From NCBI GenBank assembly GCA_016720585.1, contig JADKKH010000002.1, positions 434,001 to 498,000 on the forward strand: a stretch of 64,000 nt of DNA, given 5' to 3'. The notes beneath the pieces were generated by a model that was not told the DNA's origin, did no database searches, and was given only the letters and a program-made list of their open reading frames with translations. Position numbers and translations under genes: made by a program. This stretch comes from Chitinophagaceae bacterium (GTDB taxonomy: Bacteria; Bacteroidota; Bacteroidia; Chitinophagales; Chitinophagaceae). Shown in pieces: positions 10,109 through 16,793 of the stretch (positions within the stretch are counted from its first letter, which is position 1; every line of letters begins with the position of its first letter).

Positions 10109-10681
10109 ATGAAAAAAATGCTTGTCTTCTTTTTTCTCTGCACGTCTTTTTTTGCTTCTGCACAAACGGAGACTGAGATCCGCAACCACTACAACGAAAT
10201 CAATAAAAAAATTACCGAATCCAACGAACTGGGTTTTGAAGGTCCTTTATACCACAATCAATGGGTGACCAATAAAAACGGAAGAAGCTGGCCAGCCGTG
10301 GGCATTTATTCAGAAACCACTGATTTCTGGTATGATGATGACCCCAATCATATTCCCGCTTCAGAAAGAAACCCCAAAATCGTTTTACAAAAAGTCAATA
10401 TCAACCGGAAAGCATCGGCCCTTACAACCCATGAAGAATACCTGTATAAAAATGGCCATTTGATTTTTTATTACAGCCATGAAGGAGAAGAAGGTAACGA
10501 ATGGGAGACCCGGGTTTATTTTAATACGAAAGGGATGTTTAAAAGTAGTGTTAAGGCAAACGGGAAAGAGCTTACGGCAAATGAACTGGCATCGGAAGAT
10601 TATAAAGACTTTAAACCCGATCCCGTTTTACTCATGGCTACTGGAAAAAGATACCAGGACTTATTCTTAAAATCAATGTAA
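10109..10681 (+). CDS. Secreted protein of unknown function within the paa block
   Basis: A 190-residue exported protein. The N-terminus MKKMLVFFFLCTSFFASAQ is a signal peptide; the open frame extends upstream to a TTG at 10082, but the ATG at 10109 places the signal peptide correctly. The mature part is rich in aromatic residues (YHNQWVTNKNGRSWPAVGIYS, WYDDDPN) and has no motif I can name. It sits between paaE and paaA but its export signal does not suit a soluble CoA pathway. No promoter was seen; it is probably read with paaE. Confidence 0.75.
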   Translation: MKKMLVFFFLCTSFFASAQTETEIRNHYNEINKKITESNELGFEGPLYHNQWVTNKNGRSWPAVGIYSETTDFWYDDDPNHIPASERNPKIVLQKVNINRKASALTTHEEYLYKNGHLIFYYSHEGEEGNEWETRVYFNTKGMFKSSVKANGKELTANELASEDYKDFKPDPVLLMATGKRYQDLFLKSM

Positions 10682-10715
10682 ATCAATAATCGCTGTAAAC
10701 GATTGTTAGTTTTAG

Positions 10716-10723
10716 TAAATTTG
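10716..10723 (+). promoter_or_regulatory. -7 box before paaA (TAAATTTG)
   Basis: A perfect TAnnTTTG 17 bases before the paaA ATG suggests that paaA and the following genes have their own start point besides read-through from tetR-paaE. Confidence 0.5.
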
Positions 10724-10740
10724 TAACCTAATAAATTATT

Positions 10741-11685
10741 ATGCCCCTTCAGGATCTTGAAAAGCTTTTCCAGGAAAAGATAGACAACGAAATAAAGATT
10801 GAACCCAAAGACTGGATGCCGGATGCGTATCGCAAAACAAATATCCGGCAGATAAGCCAGCATGCCCATAGTGAGGTTGTGGGTATGTTGCCGGAGGGCA
10901 ACTGGATTTCCAGGGCGCCCTCCTTAAAAAGAAAAGCCATCCTCATTGCCAAAGTACAGGATGAAGCCGGTCATGGTTTGTATTTATACTCTTCTGCGGA
11001 AACCTTAGGAACGAGCCGGGATGAAATGATTGATGACTTACACAGTGGTAAAGCCAAATACTCTTCTATTTTCAATTACCCATCATTGACCTGGGCCGAT
11101 ATGGGAGCCATTGGCTGGCTGGTAGATGGAGCAGCGATTTTAAACCAGGTGATGCTTTGCCGAACTTCTTATGGCCCGTATGCCAGGGCGATGGTACGGA
11201 TCTGCAAGGAAGAAAGTTTTCATCAACGCCAGGGATTTGAATCATTGCTGGTATTAAGCAGGGGTTCCGATGAACAAAAAGCCATGTGCCAGGATGCTAT
11301 CAACCGCTGGTGGTGGCCATCGCTGATGATGTTTGGCCCGCGGGACAGCGAAAGCACCAACAGCGACCAGAGCATGAAGTGGAAAATAAAAAGGAAGACC
11401 AATGATGAATTGCGCCAGCAGTTTATCGATATGATCGCCGAACAAATTAAAGTGCTTGGCATGAAACTGCCCGATGATAAACTGAAATGGAATGAAGAAA
11501 GAAAACATTACGACTTTGGTGAAATAGACTGGAATGAGTTCTGGAATGTGGTAAAAGGAAACGGTCAATGCAATAAACAACGGCTGGATGCCCGCCGCAA
11601 AGCACAGGAGGAAGGGCAATGGGTACGGGAAGCCGCGATGGCCTATGCAGCGAAAAAGAAGCTTTCCGGAATAAAGGCAGCTTAA
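10741..11685 (+). CDS. paaA: Phenylacetyl-CoA epoxidase catalytic subunit PaaA
   Basis: Di-iron oxygenase subunit that converts phenylacetyl-CoA to the ring 1,2-epoxide. The 314-residue length matches the family. Iron-ligand helices are visible: [21 protein letters not shown] (E and ExxH, about residues 70-90) and [13 protein letters not shown] (about 155-168). [17 protein letters not shown] is a further family hallmark. It pairs with PaaC and takes electrons from PaaE. It overlaps the following lipoprotein start by one base. No repeat insertion was found in this subunit. Confidence 0.97.
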   Translation: MPLQDLEKLFQEKIDNEIKIEPKDWMPDAYRKTNIRQISQHAHSEVVGMLPEGNWISRAPSLKRKAILIAKVQDEAGHGLYLYSSAETLGTSRDEMIDDLHSGKAKYSSIFNYPSLTWADMGAIGWLVDGAAILNQVMLCRTSYGPYARAMVRICKEESFHQRQGFESLLVLSRGSDEQKAMCQDAINRWWWPSLMMFGPRDSESTNSDQSMKWKIKRKTNDELRQQFIDMIAEQIKVLGMKLPDDKLKWNEERKHYDFGEIDWNEFWNVVKGNGQCNKQRLDARRKAQEEGQWVREAAMAYAAKKKLSGIKAA

Positions 11686-12104
11686 TGAAAAAGATATTAC
11701 TACTTCCTGTTATCACCGTCGTTTTTTTATGTTGCACGAATGCAAAAAAAGAAGTGACTGATATAAAAGACACCAAAATAGCGCTCCGGGCAGATACAGT
11801 CAATGTCGTAAAGCTTTCGGATACCTTAGTAATTAATGAAAGCACCTGCCGGGGTTGTGCCTATGAAAACTCAACGGCTTTTGCCATAAAAGACAGCCTT
11901 AACGTGATAAAATTATTAACCGTAGAAACATCAGATACTAATCCCCCGGATATGGCCGGTGGAAATATCAGCAAGCGGCTGATACTAATACCCGTAAAGG
12001 CCGGAACAACAAACTTGAAGATGTATAAATTCTGGAAAGGGATACCAGCGACTGTGACTGATTCAATTCCTTTTACGCCGTATACCATTGAAGTACGAAA
12101 CTGA
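11685..12104 (+). CDS. Small lipoprotein of unknown function
   Basis: A 139-residue protein whose start ATG overlaps the last base of paaA (TAATG). The N-terminus [17 protein letters not shown] ends in a double cysteine that could serve as lipobox, giving a periplasmic or outer-membrane lipoprotein. The mature part has ESTCRGCAYENS, a CxxC, and beta-rich segments such as LILIPVKAGTTNLKMYKFW. I do not recognise the family. Translational coupling with paaA suggests co-expression, but no role in phenylacetate breakdown is evident. Confidence 0.7.
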   Translation: MKKILLLPVITVVFLCCTNAKKEVTDIKDTKIALRADTVNVVKLSDTLVINESTCRGCAYENSTAFAIKDSLNVIKLLTVETSDTNPPDMAGGNISKRLILIPVKAGTTNLKMYKFWKGIPATVTDSIPFTPYTIEVRN

Positions 12105-12121
12105 TAAACGATAATTATTTT

Positions 12122-12628
12122 ATGCAATTATCTGTTATACAAAATAAGATTCATGAAATCCGTGGGCAGAAAGTGATGCTGGATTTTGATCTGGCGGAAA
12201 TGTATGAGGTAGAGACAAGGGCGCTAAAACAAGGGGTAAAAAGAAATGTAAACCGGTTCCCGGCTGATTTTATGTTTCAACTTTCGCAAAAAGAAATTGA
12301 ACAACTGGTATCACAAAATGTGATACCATCCAAAAGTAAACTTGGGGGCGCATTGCCATATGCATTCACGGAGCAGGGTGTTGCAATGCTCTCCAGCATA
12401 CTTAACAGTGAAAAAGCCATTGAGGTAAATATCATTATCATCCGGACTTTTGTTTTAATTCGCCAGCACCTGCTCAACTACAAAGACCTTCAGGATAAAA
12501 TAAAAAAGCTGGAAAAGAAATACAACAGGAACTTTGCGGATGTTTATAAAGTATTGGAGCTCCTGTTAAACGATAAACAGCAACAAAAGGATTTTGACAA
12601 AAGGGAGCGGATTGGTTTTAAAAAATAA
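12122..12628 (+). CDS. ORF6N-domain DNA-binding protein
   Basis: A 168-residue protein with an N-terminal ORF6N domain: IHEIRGQKVMLDFDLAEMYEV, then LKQGVKRNVNRFPADFMFQLS and a GGALPYAFTEQGVAMLSSIL segment, about residues 8-100. The C-terminal 60 residues are a charged coiled coil (LQDKIKKLEKKYN). ORF6N proteins occur in phages and as chromosomal genes in Bacteroidota and are thought to bind DNA. Its place between paaA and paaB splits genes for one enzyme complex, so it is probably an arrival in this operon. No flanking repeats or integrase were found. Confidence 0.85.
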   Translation: MQLSVIQNKIHEIRGQKVMLDFDLAEMYEVETRALKQGVKRNVNRFPADFMFQLSQKEIEQLVSQNVIPSKSKLGGALPYAFTEQGVAMLSSILNSEKAIEVNIIIIRTFVLIRQHLLNYKDLQDKIKKLEKKYNRNFADVYKVLELLLNDKQQQKDFDKRERIGFKK

Positions 12629-12639
12629 AAAAAGTAACA

Positions 12640-13002
12640 ATGAACCTCATCAGAAAATTTTACTACGGTGATATTCCCGAAGAAAAAGGCGGGGGCAGTA
12701 ATTATCAAACAAAAAATGATTCCGCTTCCTGGCCGCTGTGGGAAGTTTTTATCCGCAGCAAACAGGGGCTTGATCATAAACATGCCGGCAGCCTGCATGC
12801 CGCCGATGCGCAGATGGCGATTGAGAATGCCAGGGATGTATATACCCGGAGAATGGAAGGCGTGAGCATCTGGGTGGTAGAAAGTAAATATATCACGGCT
12901 TCCAATCCTGAAGAGGCCGGCGAATTATATGAACCTGCGGTAGATAAAATATACCGGCACCCGACTTTTTATCAACTGCCGGATGAAGTAAATCATATGT
13001 AA
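12640..13002 (+). CDS. paaB: Phenylacetyl-CoA epoxidase subunit PaaB
   Basis: Small subunit that links the PaaAC heterotetramers. The 120 residues contain the family pattern WPLWEVFIRSKQGLDHKHAGSL, then AIENARDVYTRRMEGVSIWVV and a terminal YRHPTFYQLPDEV. About 20 N-terminal residues precede this core, slightly longer than the common form. It begins 11 bases after the ORF6N gene and is followed by a hairpin repeat before paaC. Confidence 0.95.
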   Translation: MNLIRKFYYGDIPEEKGGGSNYQTKNDSASWPLWEVFIRSKQGLDHKHAGSLHAADAQMAIENARDVYTRRMEGVSIWVVESKYITASNPEEAGELYEPAVDKIYRHPTFYQLPDEVNHM

Positions 13003-13037
13003 AAAGCCTCCCCAAACCCCTCACGAGGAGGGGCTTT
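13001..13037 (+). repeat. Hairpin repeat between paaB and paaC
   Basis: An AAAGCC...GGGCTTT stem with a CCTCCCC/GAGGGG core starts in the paaB stop codon. It belongs to the same broad family of C-rich palindromes that lie within paaC. It could act as an RNA processing or partial termination point between the two subunit genes. Confidence 0.6.
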
Positions 13038-13067
13038 AGAGTCTTAATATTTAAAAAAATTATACAA

Positions 13068-13973
13068 ATGCAAGATTCAGACTTTACTGGTAGTAAAGAA
13101 AAATTAAAAATCACAAAGTCTTCAAAAGTCCCTCCTGAAGAGACAACCGAGTTTTGCGAAGGTTGGGAGCGAAGCTCGAGGGAGGCTTATACATTACACC
13201 TCGCAGATACCACCCTGATACTTTCACAACGTAACAGCGAATGGTGCGGTCATGGCCCGATACTGGAACAGGATATTGCTATTACGAATATTTCATTGGA
13301 CTTATTAGGACAGGCCCGGAATTTTTACCAGTATGCTGCGGCCCTCACCCCCAACCCCTCTCCACAAAATGGAGAGGGGAGAAATACCCTCACCCCGACC
13401 CCCTCTCTAAAAGGAGAGGGGGCTGGGGGTGAGGTCACCGAAAACTCCCTGGCATATCTAAGAACCGAAAGAGAATATAAAAACCTTTTATTGGTGGAGC
13501 AGCCCAATTCAGATTGGGGACAAACGATCCTGCGGCAATATTTATTCAGCCAGTTCCAGTATCTATTATATGAAAAACTTCAAAACAGTAATGATGAACA
13601 ACTTGCTGCTATTGCTGCCAAAGCCTTGAAAGAAACAACCTATCATCTGCGCTGGAGCCGGGAGTGGGTCATCCGTTTGGGAGATGGCACCCCGGAAAGT
13701 CATCAACGGATGCTGAAAGCCATTGATGAATTATGGAGATACACCGGTGAAATGTTTGAAGCGGCAGACTACGAAACGATAGTGGATGTTTCCTTGTTAA
13801 AAAACGACTGGTCTCAAAAAGTAAATGATGTGTTTGCCGAAGCCACATTACCGGTTCCAGAAAATGTTTTTATGCAAACAGGAGGTAAAAAAGGCATGCA
13901 TACAGAACACCTGGGGTATATCCTGACTGAACTTCAATACCTGCAAAGAACTTATCCCGGCTGCGAATGGTAA
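13068..13973 (+). CDS. paaC: Phenylacetyl-CoA epoxidase structural subunit PaaC
   Basis: Ferritin-like partner of PaaA in the epoxidase core. Family segments are clear: YTLHLADTTLILSQRNSEW, GHGPILEQDIAITNISLDLLGQAR, and TYHLRWSREWVIRLGDGT. At 301 residues it is about 50 longer than usual (around 250). The excess is two repeat-encoded stretches: residues about 20-40 (VPPEETTEFCEGW onward) and 93-123 (LTPNPSPQNGEG and LTPTPSLKGEGAGG). Both fall at the N-terminus or in a loop before NSLAYLRTE, so the fold may survive. No start codon exists after the first insert, so translation must begin at 13068. Confidence 0.93.
   Translation: MQDSDFTGSKEKLKITKSSKVPPEETTEFCEGWERSSREAYTLHLADTTLILSQRNSEWCGHGPILEQDIAITNISLDLLGQARNFYQYAAALTPNPSPQNGEGRNTLTPTPSLKGEGAGGEVTENSLAYLRTEREYKNLLLVEQPNSDWGQTILRQYLFSQFQYLLYEKLQNSNDEQLAAIAAKALKETTYHLRWSREWVIRLGDGTPESHQRMLKAIDELWRYTGEMFEAADYETIVDVSLLKNDWSQKVNDVFAEATLPVPENVFMQTGGKKGMHTEHLGYILTELQYLQRTYPGCEW
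13126..13188 (+). repeat. Imperfect palindromic repeat in the 5' end of paaC
   Basis: Outer arms AAGTCCCTCC and GGAGGCTT enclose about 45 bases. It is read in frame as residues about 20-40 of PaaC, upstream of the first conserved motif. Confidence 0.6.
13342..13436 (+). repeat. Double-hairpin C-rich repeat inside paaC
   Basis: Two palindromes in series, CCCCTCTCC/GGAGAGGGG (13356-13379) and CCCCCTCTC/GAGAGGGGG (13399-13422), the second flanked by CCTCACCCC and GGGGGTGAGG arms. This is a known style of dispersed Bacteroidota repeat, usually intergenic. Here it adds about 31 in-frame codons. Confidence 0.8.
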
Positions 13974-14455
13974 ATATGGGCCCCATAGAAGAAAAAAAAA
14001 TCCGGGATATACTGGAAACCGTAACAGATCCCGAAGTGCCTGTTCTTACAATTACTGATTTAGGAATTGTCCGTGGTGTAAAAATAAATGGAGCGGAAGT
14101 CGAAGTTATTATTACGCCTACCTACACCGGTTGCCCCGCTATGGATATGATAGCCATGAACATAAAATTGGCGTTGGCAGAACAGGGTTATTTAAAAACA
14201 AAGATCACTTCGGTATTATCTCCGGCCTGGACCACCGACTGGATGAGTGAAGCGGGGAAAATAAAATTGCAGCAATATGGCATAGCTCCGCCGCAAACCC
14301 GGTCCGACCACCCAGGTCTGACCGAAAATATTGAATGCCCCCAATGTCATTCCACCAATACCAGGCTGATCAGTGAATTCGGCAGCACCGCCTGTAAGGC
14401 CTTGTATCAATGCAATGATTGTAAAGAGCCCTTTGATTATTTCAAATGTCATTAG
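13967..14455 (+). CDS. paaD: PaaD iron-sulfur assembly protein
   Basis: Needed to mature the phenylacetyl-CoA epoxidase, probably by iron or Fe-S delivery. Residues about 5-95 form the MIP18/DUF59 domain (TVTDPEVPVLTITDLGIVRGV, TPTYTGCPAMDMI with the conserved cysteine). The C-terminus is the PaaD-specific zinc-ribbon-like tail with cysteines in CPQC, ACKALYQCNDC and FKCH. 162 residues is normal. Its ATG overlaps paaC by seven bases; a second ATG at 13976 is possible. Confidence 0.95.
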   Translation: MVNMGPIEEKKIRDILETVTDPEVPVLTITDLGIVRGVKINGAEVEVIITPTYTGCPAMDMIAMNIKLALAEQGYLKTKITSVLSPAWTTDWMSEAGKIKLQQYGIAPPQTRSDHPGLTENIECPQCHSTNTRLISEFGSTACKALYQCNDCKEPFDYFKCH

Positions 14456-14469
14456 GCACAGACTTTATT

Positions 14470-14477
14470 TATCTTCG
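14470..14477 (+). promoter_or_regulatory. -7-like box before paaG (TATCTTCG)
   Basis: One mismatch to TAnnTTTG, 17 bases before the ATG at 14495 and 15 bases after the paaD stop. Confidence 0.4.
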
Positions 14478-14494
14478 TTTCAAATCTCTTTACT

Positions 14495-15268
14495 ATGTCT
14501 TCTATACTTTTTGAAATAAAAGACACTATTGCCTTTATTACCCTCAATCGTCCCGATAAGTTCAATTCCTTTAACCGGGAGATGGCCTTATCCCTGCAAA
14601 AAAAACTGGAGGAATGCAAAGAACCATCGATCCGGTGTGTTTATATTACGGGTAACGGAAAGGCCTTTAGTGCCGGTCAGGATATTGGTGAACTGGTTGG
14701 CGAGAATGCACTGGAGATAAAACAGATACTATCCGAACATTATAATCCAATTGTAACCCGCATTCGGAAACTTGAAAAACCGGTTGTAGCTGCCGTAAAC
14801 GGGGTGGCTGCCGGCGCCGGTGCCAATATGGCTTTATGTTGCGATATTGTAGTGGCGGCACAATCAGCTTCTTTTATCCAGGCATTTAGTAAAATAGGTC
14901 TGATACCGGATAGCGGCGGCACATTTACCCTGCCCCGGTTGATCGGCTGGCAAAAAGCCTCTGCCCTGATGATGCTCGGCGAGAAAGTTTCTGCAACAGA
15001 TGCCGAAAGAATCGGGATGTTGTATAAAGTTTTTCCGGATGAAACATTCGCAGAAGAAAGTAAAAAAATAGCTGCAACACTGGCTGCAATGCCTACCAAA
15101 GGATTGGCCTATACCAAACAGTTATTAAATCATTCTTTTGTCAATTCCTGGGACGAACAGTTACAGGATGAAGATATTTTTCAGCAAAAAGCCGCGGGAA
15201 CCGAGGATTACCGGGAGGGCATTGCTGCTTTTTTGGAAAAGCGGAATGCTAATTTCAAAGGTGAATAA
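14495..15268 (+). CDS. paaG: PaaG-like 1,2-epoxyphenylacetyl-CoA isomerase (crotonase family)
   Basis: Crotonase-fold enzyme predicted to convert ring-1,2-epoxyphenylacetyl-CoA to oxepin-CoA. Oxyanion-hole segments GNGKAFSAGQDIGEL (about 50-65) and NGVAAGAGANMALCCD (about 101-116) are present, as is FIQAFSKIGLIPDSGGTFTLPRLIG, in which the D of PDSGGT suits isomerase-type members. 257 residues is typical. Position directly after paaABCD supports paaG over a generic enoyl-CoA hydratase. Confidence 0.88.
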   Translation: MSSILFEIKDTIAFITLNRPDKFNSFNREMALSLQKKLEECKEPSIRCVYITGNGKAFSAGQDIGELVGENALEIKQILSEHYNPIVTRIRKLEKPVVAAVNGVAAGAGANMALCCDIVVAAQSASFIQAFSKIGLIPDSGGTFTLPRLIGWQKASALMMLGEKVSATDAERIGMLYKVFPDETFAEESKKIAATLAAMPTKGLAYTKQLLNHSFVNSWDEQLQDEDIFQQKAAGTEDYREGIAAFLEKRNANFKGE

Positions 15269-15287
15269 TGGTGAAAAGTAGAATGGC

Positions 15288-15328
15288 TATATAAGGTATA
15301 AAAAGTATATAAAGTATATAAGGTATGA
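15288..15328 (+). repeat. TATATAAGGT-type AT-rich tandem tract, left of paaI
   Basis: Copies of a 7-10-base unit (TATATAAGGTA, TATATAAAG) between paaG and paaI. The reverse complement of the tract at 16316-16352 matches it, so the two form an outer inverted pair around paaI and the following small gene. Confidence 0.7.
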
Positions 15329-15344
15329 ATACTGAAAAGATTTA

Positions 15345-15758
15345 TTGGCAAAGAAAGTGGTAGCGCACATGATGGAACATGACTTATTCAGTCAATGGCT
15401 TGGGATAGAAGTGCTGGAAATAAAAGAAGGCTACAGTAAAATAAAAATGACCATCCGGAAAGAAATGATCAATGGATTTGGCATTGTACACGGTGGTATT
15501 GCCTTCTCCCTGGCCGACAGTGCTTTTGCATTTGCCTGTAATAACAGAAATGTATTATCTGTGGCACTGGATACTTCTATCAATTTCATTAAACCGGTTC
15601 ATGTGGAAGATGTATTGACTGCCGAAGCGGAAGAATTACATAACGGAAAAACTACCGGTCTTTATCATATTACCATTTCTAATCAAAAGAACCACCAGGT
15701 GGCTTTATTCAAAGGTCTGTGTTACAGGACGGATAAGGAGTTGATGAGTGTAAAGTAA
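15345..15758 (+). CDS. paaI: PaaI-like hotdog-fold thioesterase
   Basis: Hydrolyses phenylacetyl-CoA and hydroxylated dead-end CoA thioesters, freeing CoA. The hotdog fold is clear: NGFGIVHGGIAFSLADSAFAFACN, with the GG-FSLAD active-site helix, then LDTSINFIKPV. The start is uncertain. The frame opens with TTG at 15345, with ATGs at 15369 and 15372. An ATG at 15325 gives MNTEKI, a plausible PaaI N-terminus, but in another frame, so one lost base may separate it from the body. Flanked on both sides by AT-rich tandem tracts. Confidence 0.85.
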   Translation: MAKKVVAHMMEHDLFSQWLGIEVLEIKEGYSKIKMTIRKEMINGFGIVHGGIAFSLADSAFAFACNNRNVLSVALDTSINFIKPVHVEDVLTAEAEELHNGKTTGLYHITISNQKNHQVALFKGLCYRTDKELMSVK

Positions 15759-15760
15759 AT

Positions 15761-15792
15761 AAGGTATATAAAGTATATAAGGTTTATAAGGT
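15761..15792 (+). repeat. Left inverted-repeat arm of the four-helix-bundle cassette
   Basis: A 32-base AT-rich arm beginning two bases after the paaI stop. It matches the reverse complement of 16236-16267 at 28 of 32 positions. Confidence 0.75.
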
Positions 15793-15804
15793 AAATGGCG
15801 TTTT

Positions 15805-16203
15805 ATGAATAATGAGAATTTTGGATTTGAAGAGTTGGAGCTGTGGAAGATGGTCAGGGAGTTTAAAAAAGAGATTAGGATAATTTCAAAACTTTTTCCT
15901 GCGGATGAAAAATTCAGGCTTACGGATCAGATCATAAGAAGTTCCCGTTCTATCAATGCCCTGATATCAGAAGGTCATGGCAGGTTTACTTACCCCGATC
16001 AGATCCATTACTGTATTCAGGCCAGGGGGTCTTTAACCGAAACCATCAACCACCTGATTGATGCCCTGGACGAAGGTTATATAACAGAAGAACAATTATC
16101 AATATTCAAACAAAAGGGGAAAGCGCTTGAAAGGTTATTGAATGGATACCTGGTTTTTCTTAGAAAGAAAAGGGATGAAACGAAGGGAAGTGAGGGTAAG
16201 TAA
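15805..16203 (+). CDS. Four-helix-bundle protein (S23 / 23S rRNA intervening-sequence type)
   Basis: A 132-residue, all-helical protein. FEELELWKMVREFKKEI, then FRLTDQIIRSSRSINALISEGHGR and YCIQARGSLTETINHLIDAL are characteristic of the S23/TIGR02436 family. Relatives are encoded in intervening sequences of 23S rRNA in spirochaetes and as many stand-alone copies in Bacteroidota; the Avd protein of diversity-generating retroelements has the same fold. No reverse transcriptase, variable repeat or rRNA is nearby. Function is unknown; a nucleic-acid-binding role is inferred from relatives. Confidence 0.85.
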   Translation: MNNENFGFEELELWKMVREFKKEIRIISKLFPADEKFRLTDQIIRSSRSINALISEGHGRFTYPDQIHYCIQARGSLTETINHLIDALDEGYITEEQLSIFKQKGKALERLLNGYLVFLRKKRDETKGSEGK

Positions 16204-16350
16204 ATAGTATATAAGGTTTATAAAGTATATACAGAACCCTATAAACCTTATATACCCTATATACCATATATACCCTTTCCACCCTATATTCCCTTTCTAC
16301 TCAAAATACTTATCTACCCTATATACTTTATATACTTTTTCTACCTTTCC
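16204..16350 (+). repeat. Right AT-rich repeat array after the four-helix-bundle gene
   Basis: The first 28 bases repeat the left-tract orientation, then at about 16236 the array switches to the inverse orientation (CCCTATATACC, CTTTATATAC) and decays to 16350. The inverted part pairs with 15761-15792 and, further out, with 15288-15328. Confidence 0.75.
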
Positions 16351-16793
16351 ATTCACCTCATAATATAATGAAAAACAACAACTTATATAAATAAATAAAA
16401 TTAAGGGGAAAAAATAATACGAAAAGCTTGCAAGCCAAAAAGGGATTTTATACATTAGCTGTCCGATTGATTCATATCAATCATCCTAAATCTCCCCCCT
16501 TCGAAAAGCCAACCAGGAGAATCCACAATCATACGAAGACTTTTATTAGTTAAAAGCAATGAATAATTATATTATTCAGGCTTTGAAAACTACGCCTTAT
16601 CCAATCTCTCTTGAAGGATTAAAAACATCCTCTATACTTCTGTAAAAACAGCAGAAATCCCTCCTATCTAAATAGCCGTGTATATCCATGGATCACCTGT
16701 AAAACAGGATGATAGAACTCATCATATATGAGCTGGGCAACCAGCTATTCGTAACATGTAAAGCTATTTTTTTAAACAACAAAACCTAAGAGC
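16351..16793. other. Gene-free interval with possible structured leader at 16695-16746
   Basis: No gene is supported here. Close to the next start are three small hairpins: ACCTGT/ACAGG at 16695-16708, CTCAT/ATGAG at 16718-16732 and AGCTGG-GCAA-CCAGCT at 16731-16746. The last has a GNRA-type loop, and the second and third share bases so only one can form at a time. This may be the untranslated leader of the secreted-protein gene at 16794. Confidence 0.3.

Noticed and set aside
13241..13507. Open frames on both strands over the paaC repeat, with proline- and glycine-rich translations
   Set aside because: They exist only because the palindromic repeat is open in several frames; the paaC frame has the conserved motifs on both sides.
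15288..16350. CRISPR array or diversity-generating retroelement
   Set aside because: Repeat units are short and irregular with no spacers; no Cas gene, reverse transcriptase or template/variable repeat pair is present, although the S23 fold resembles Avd.
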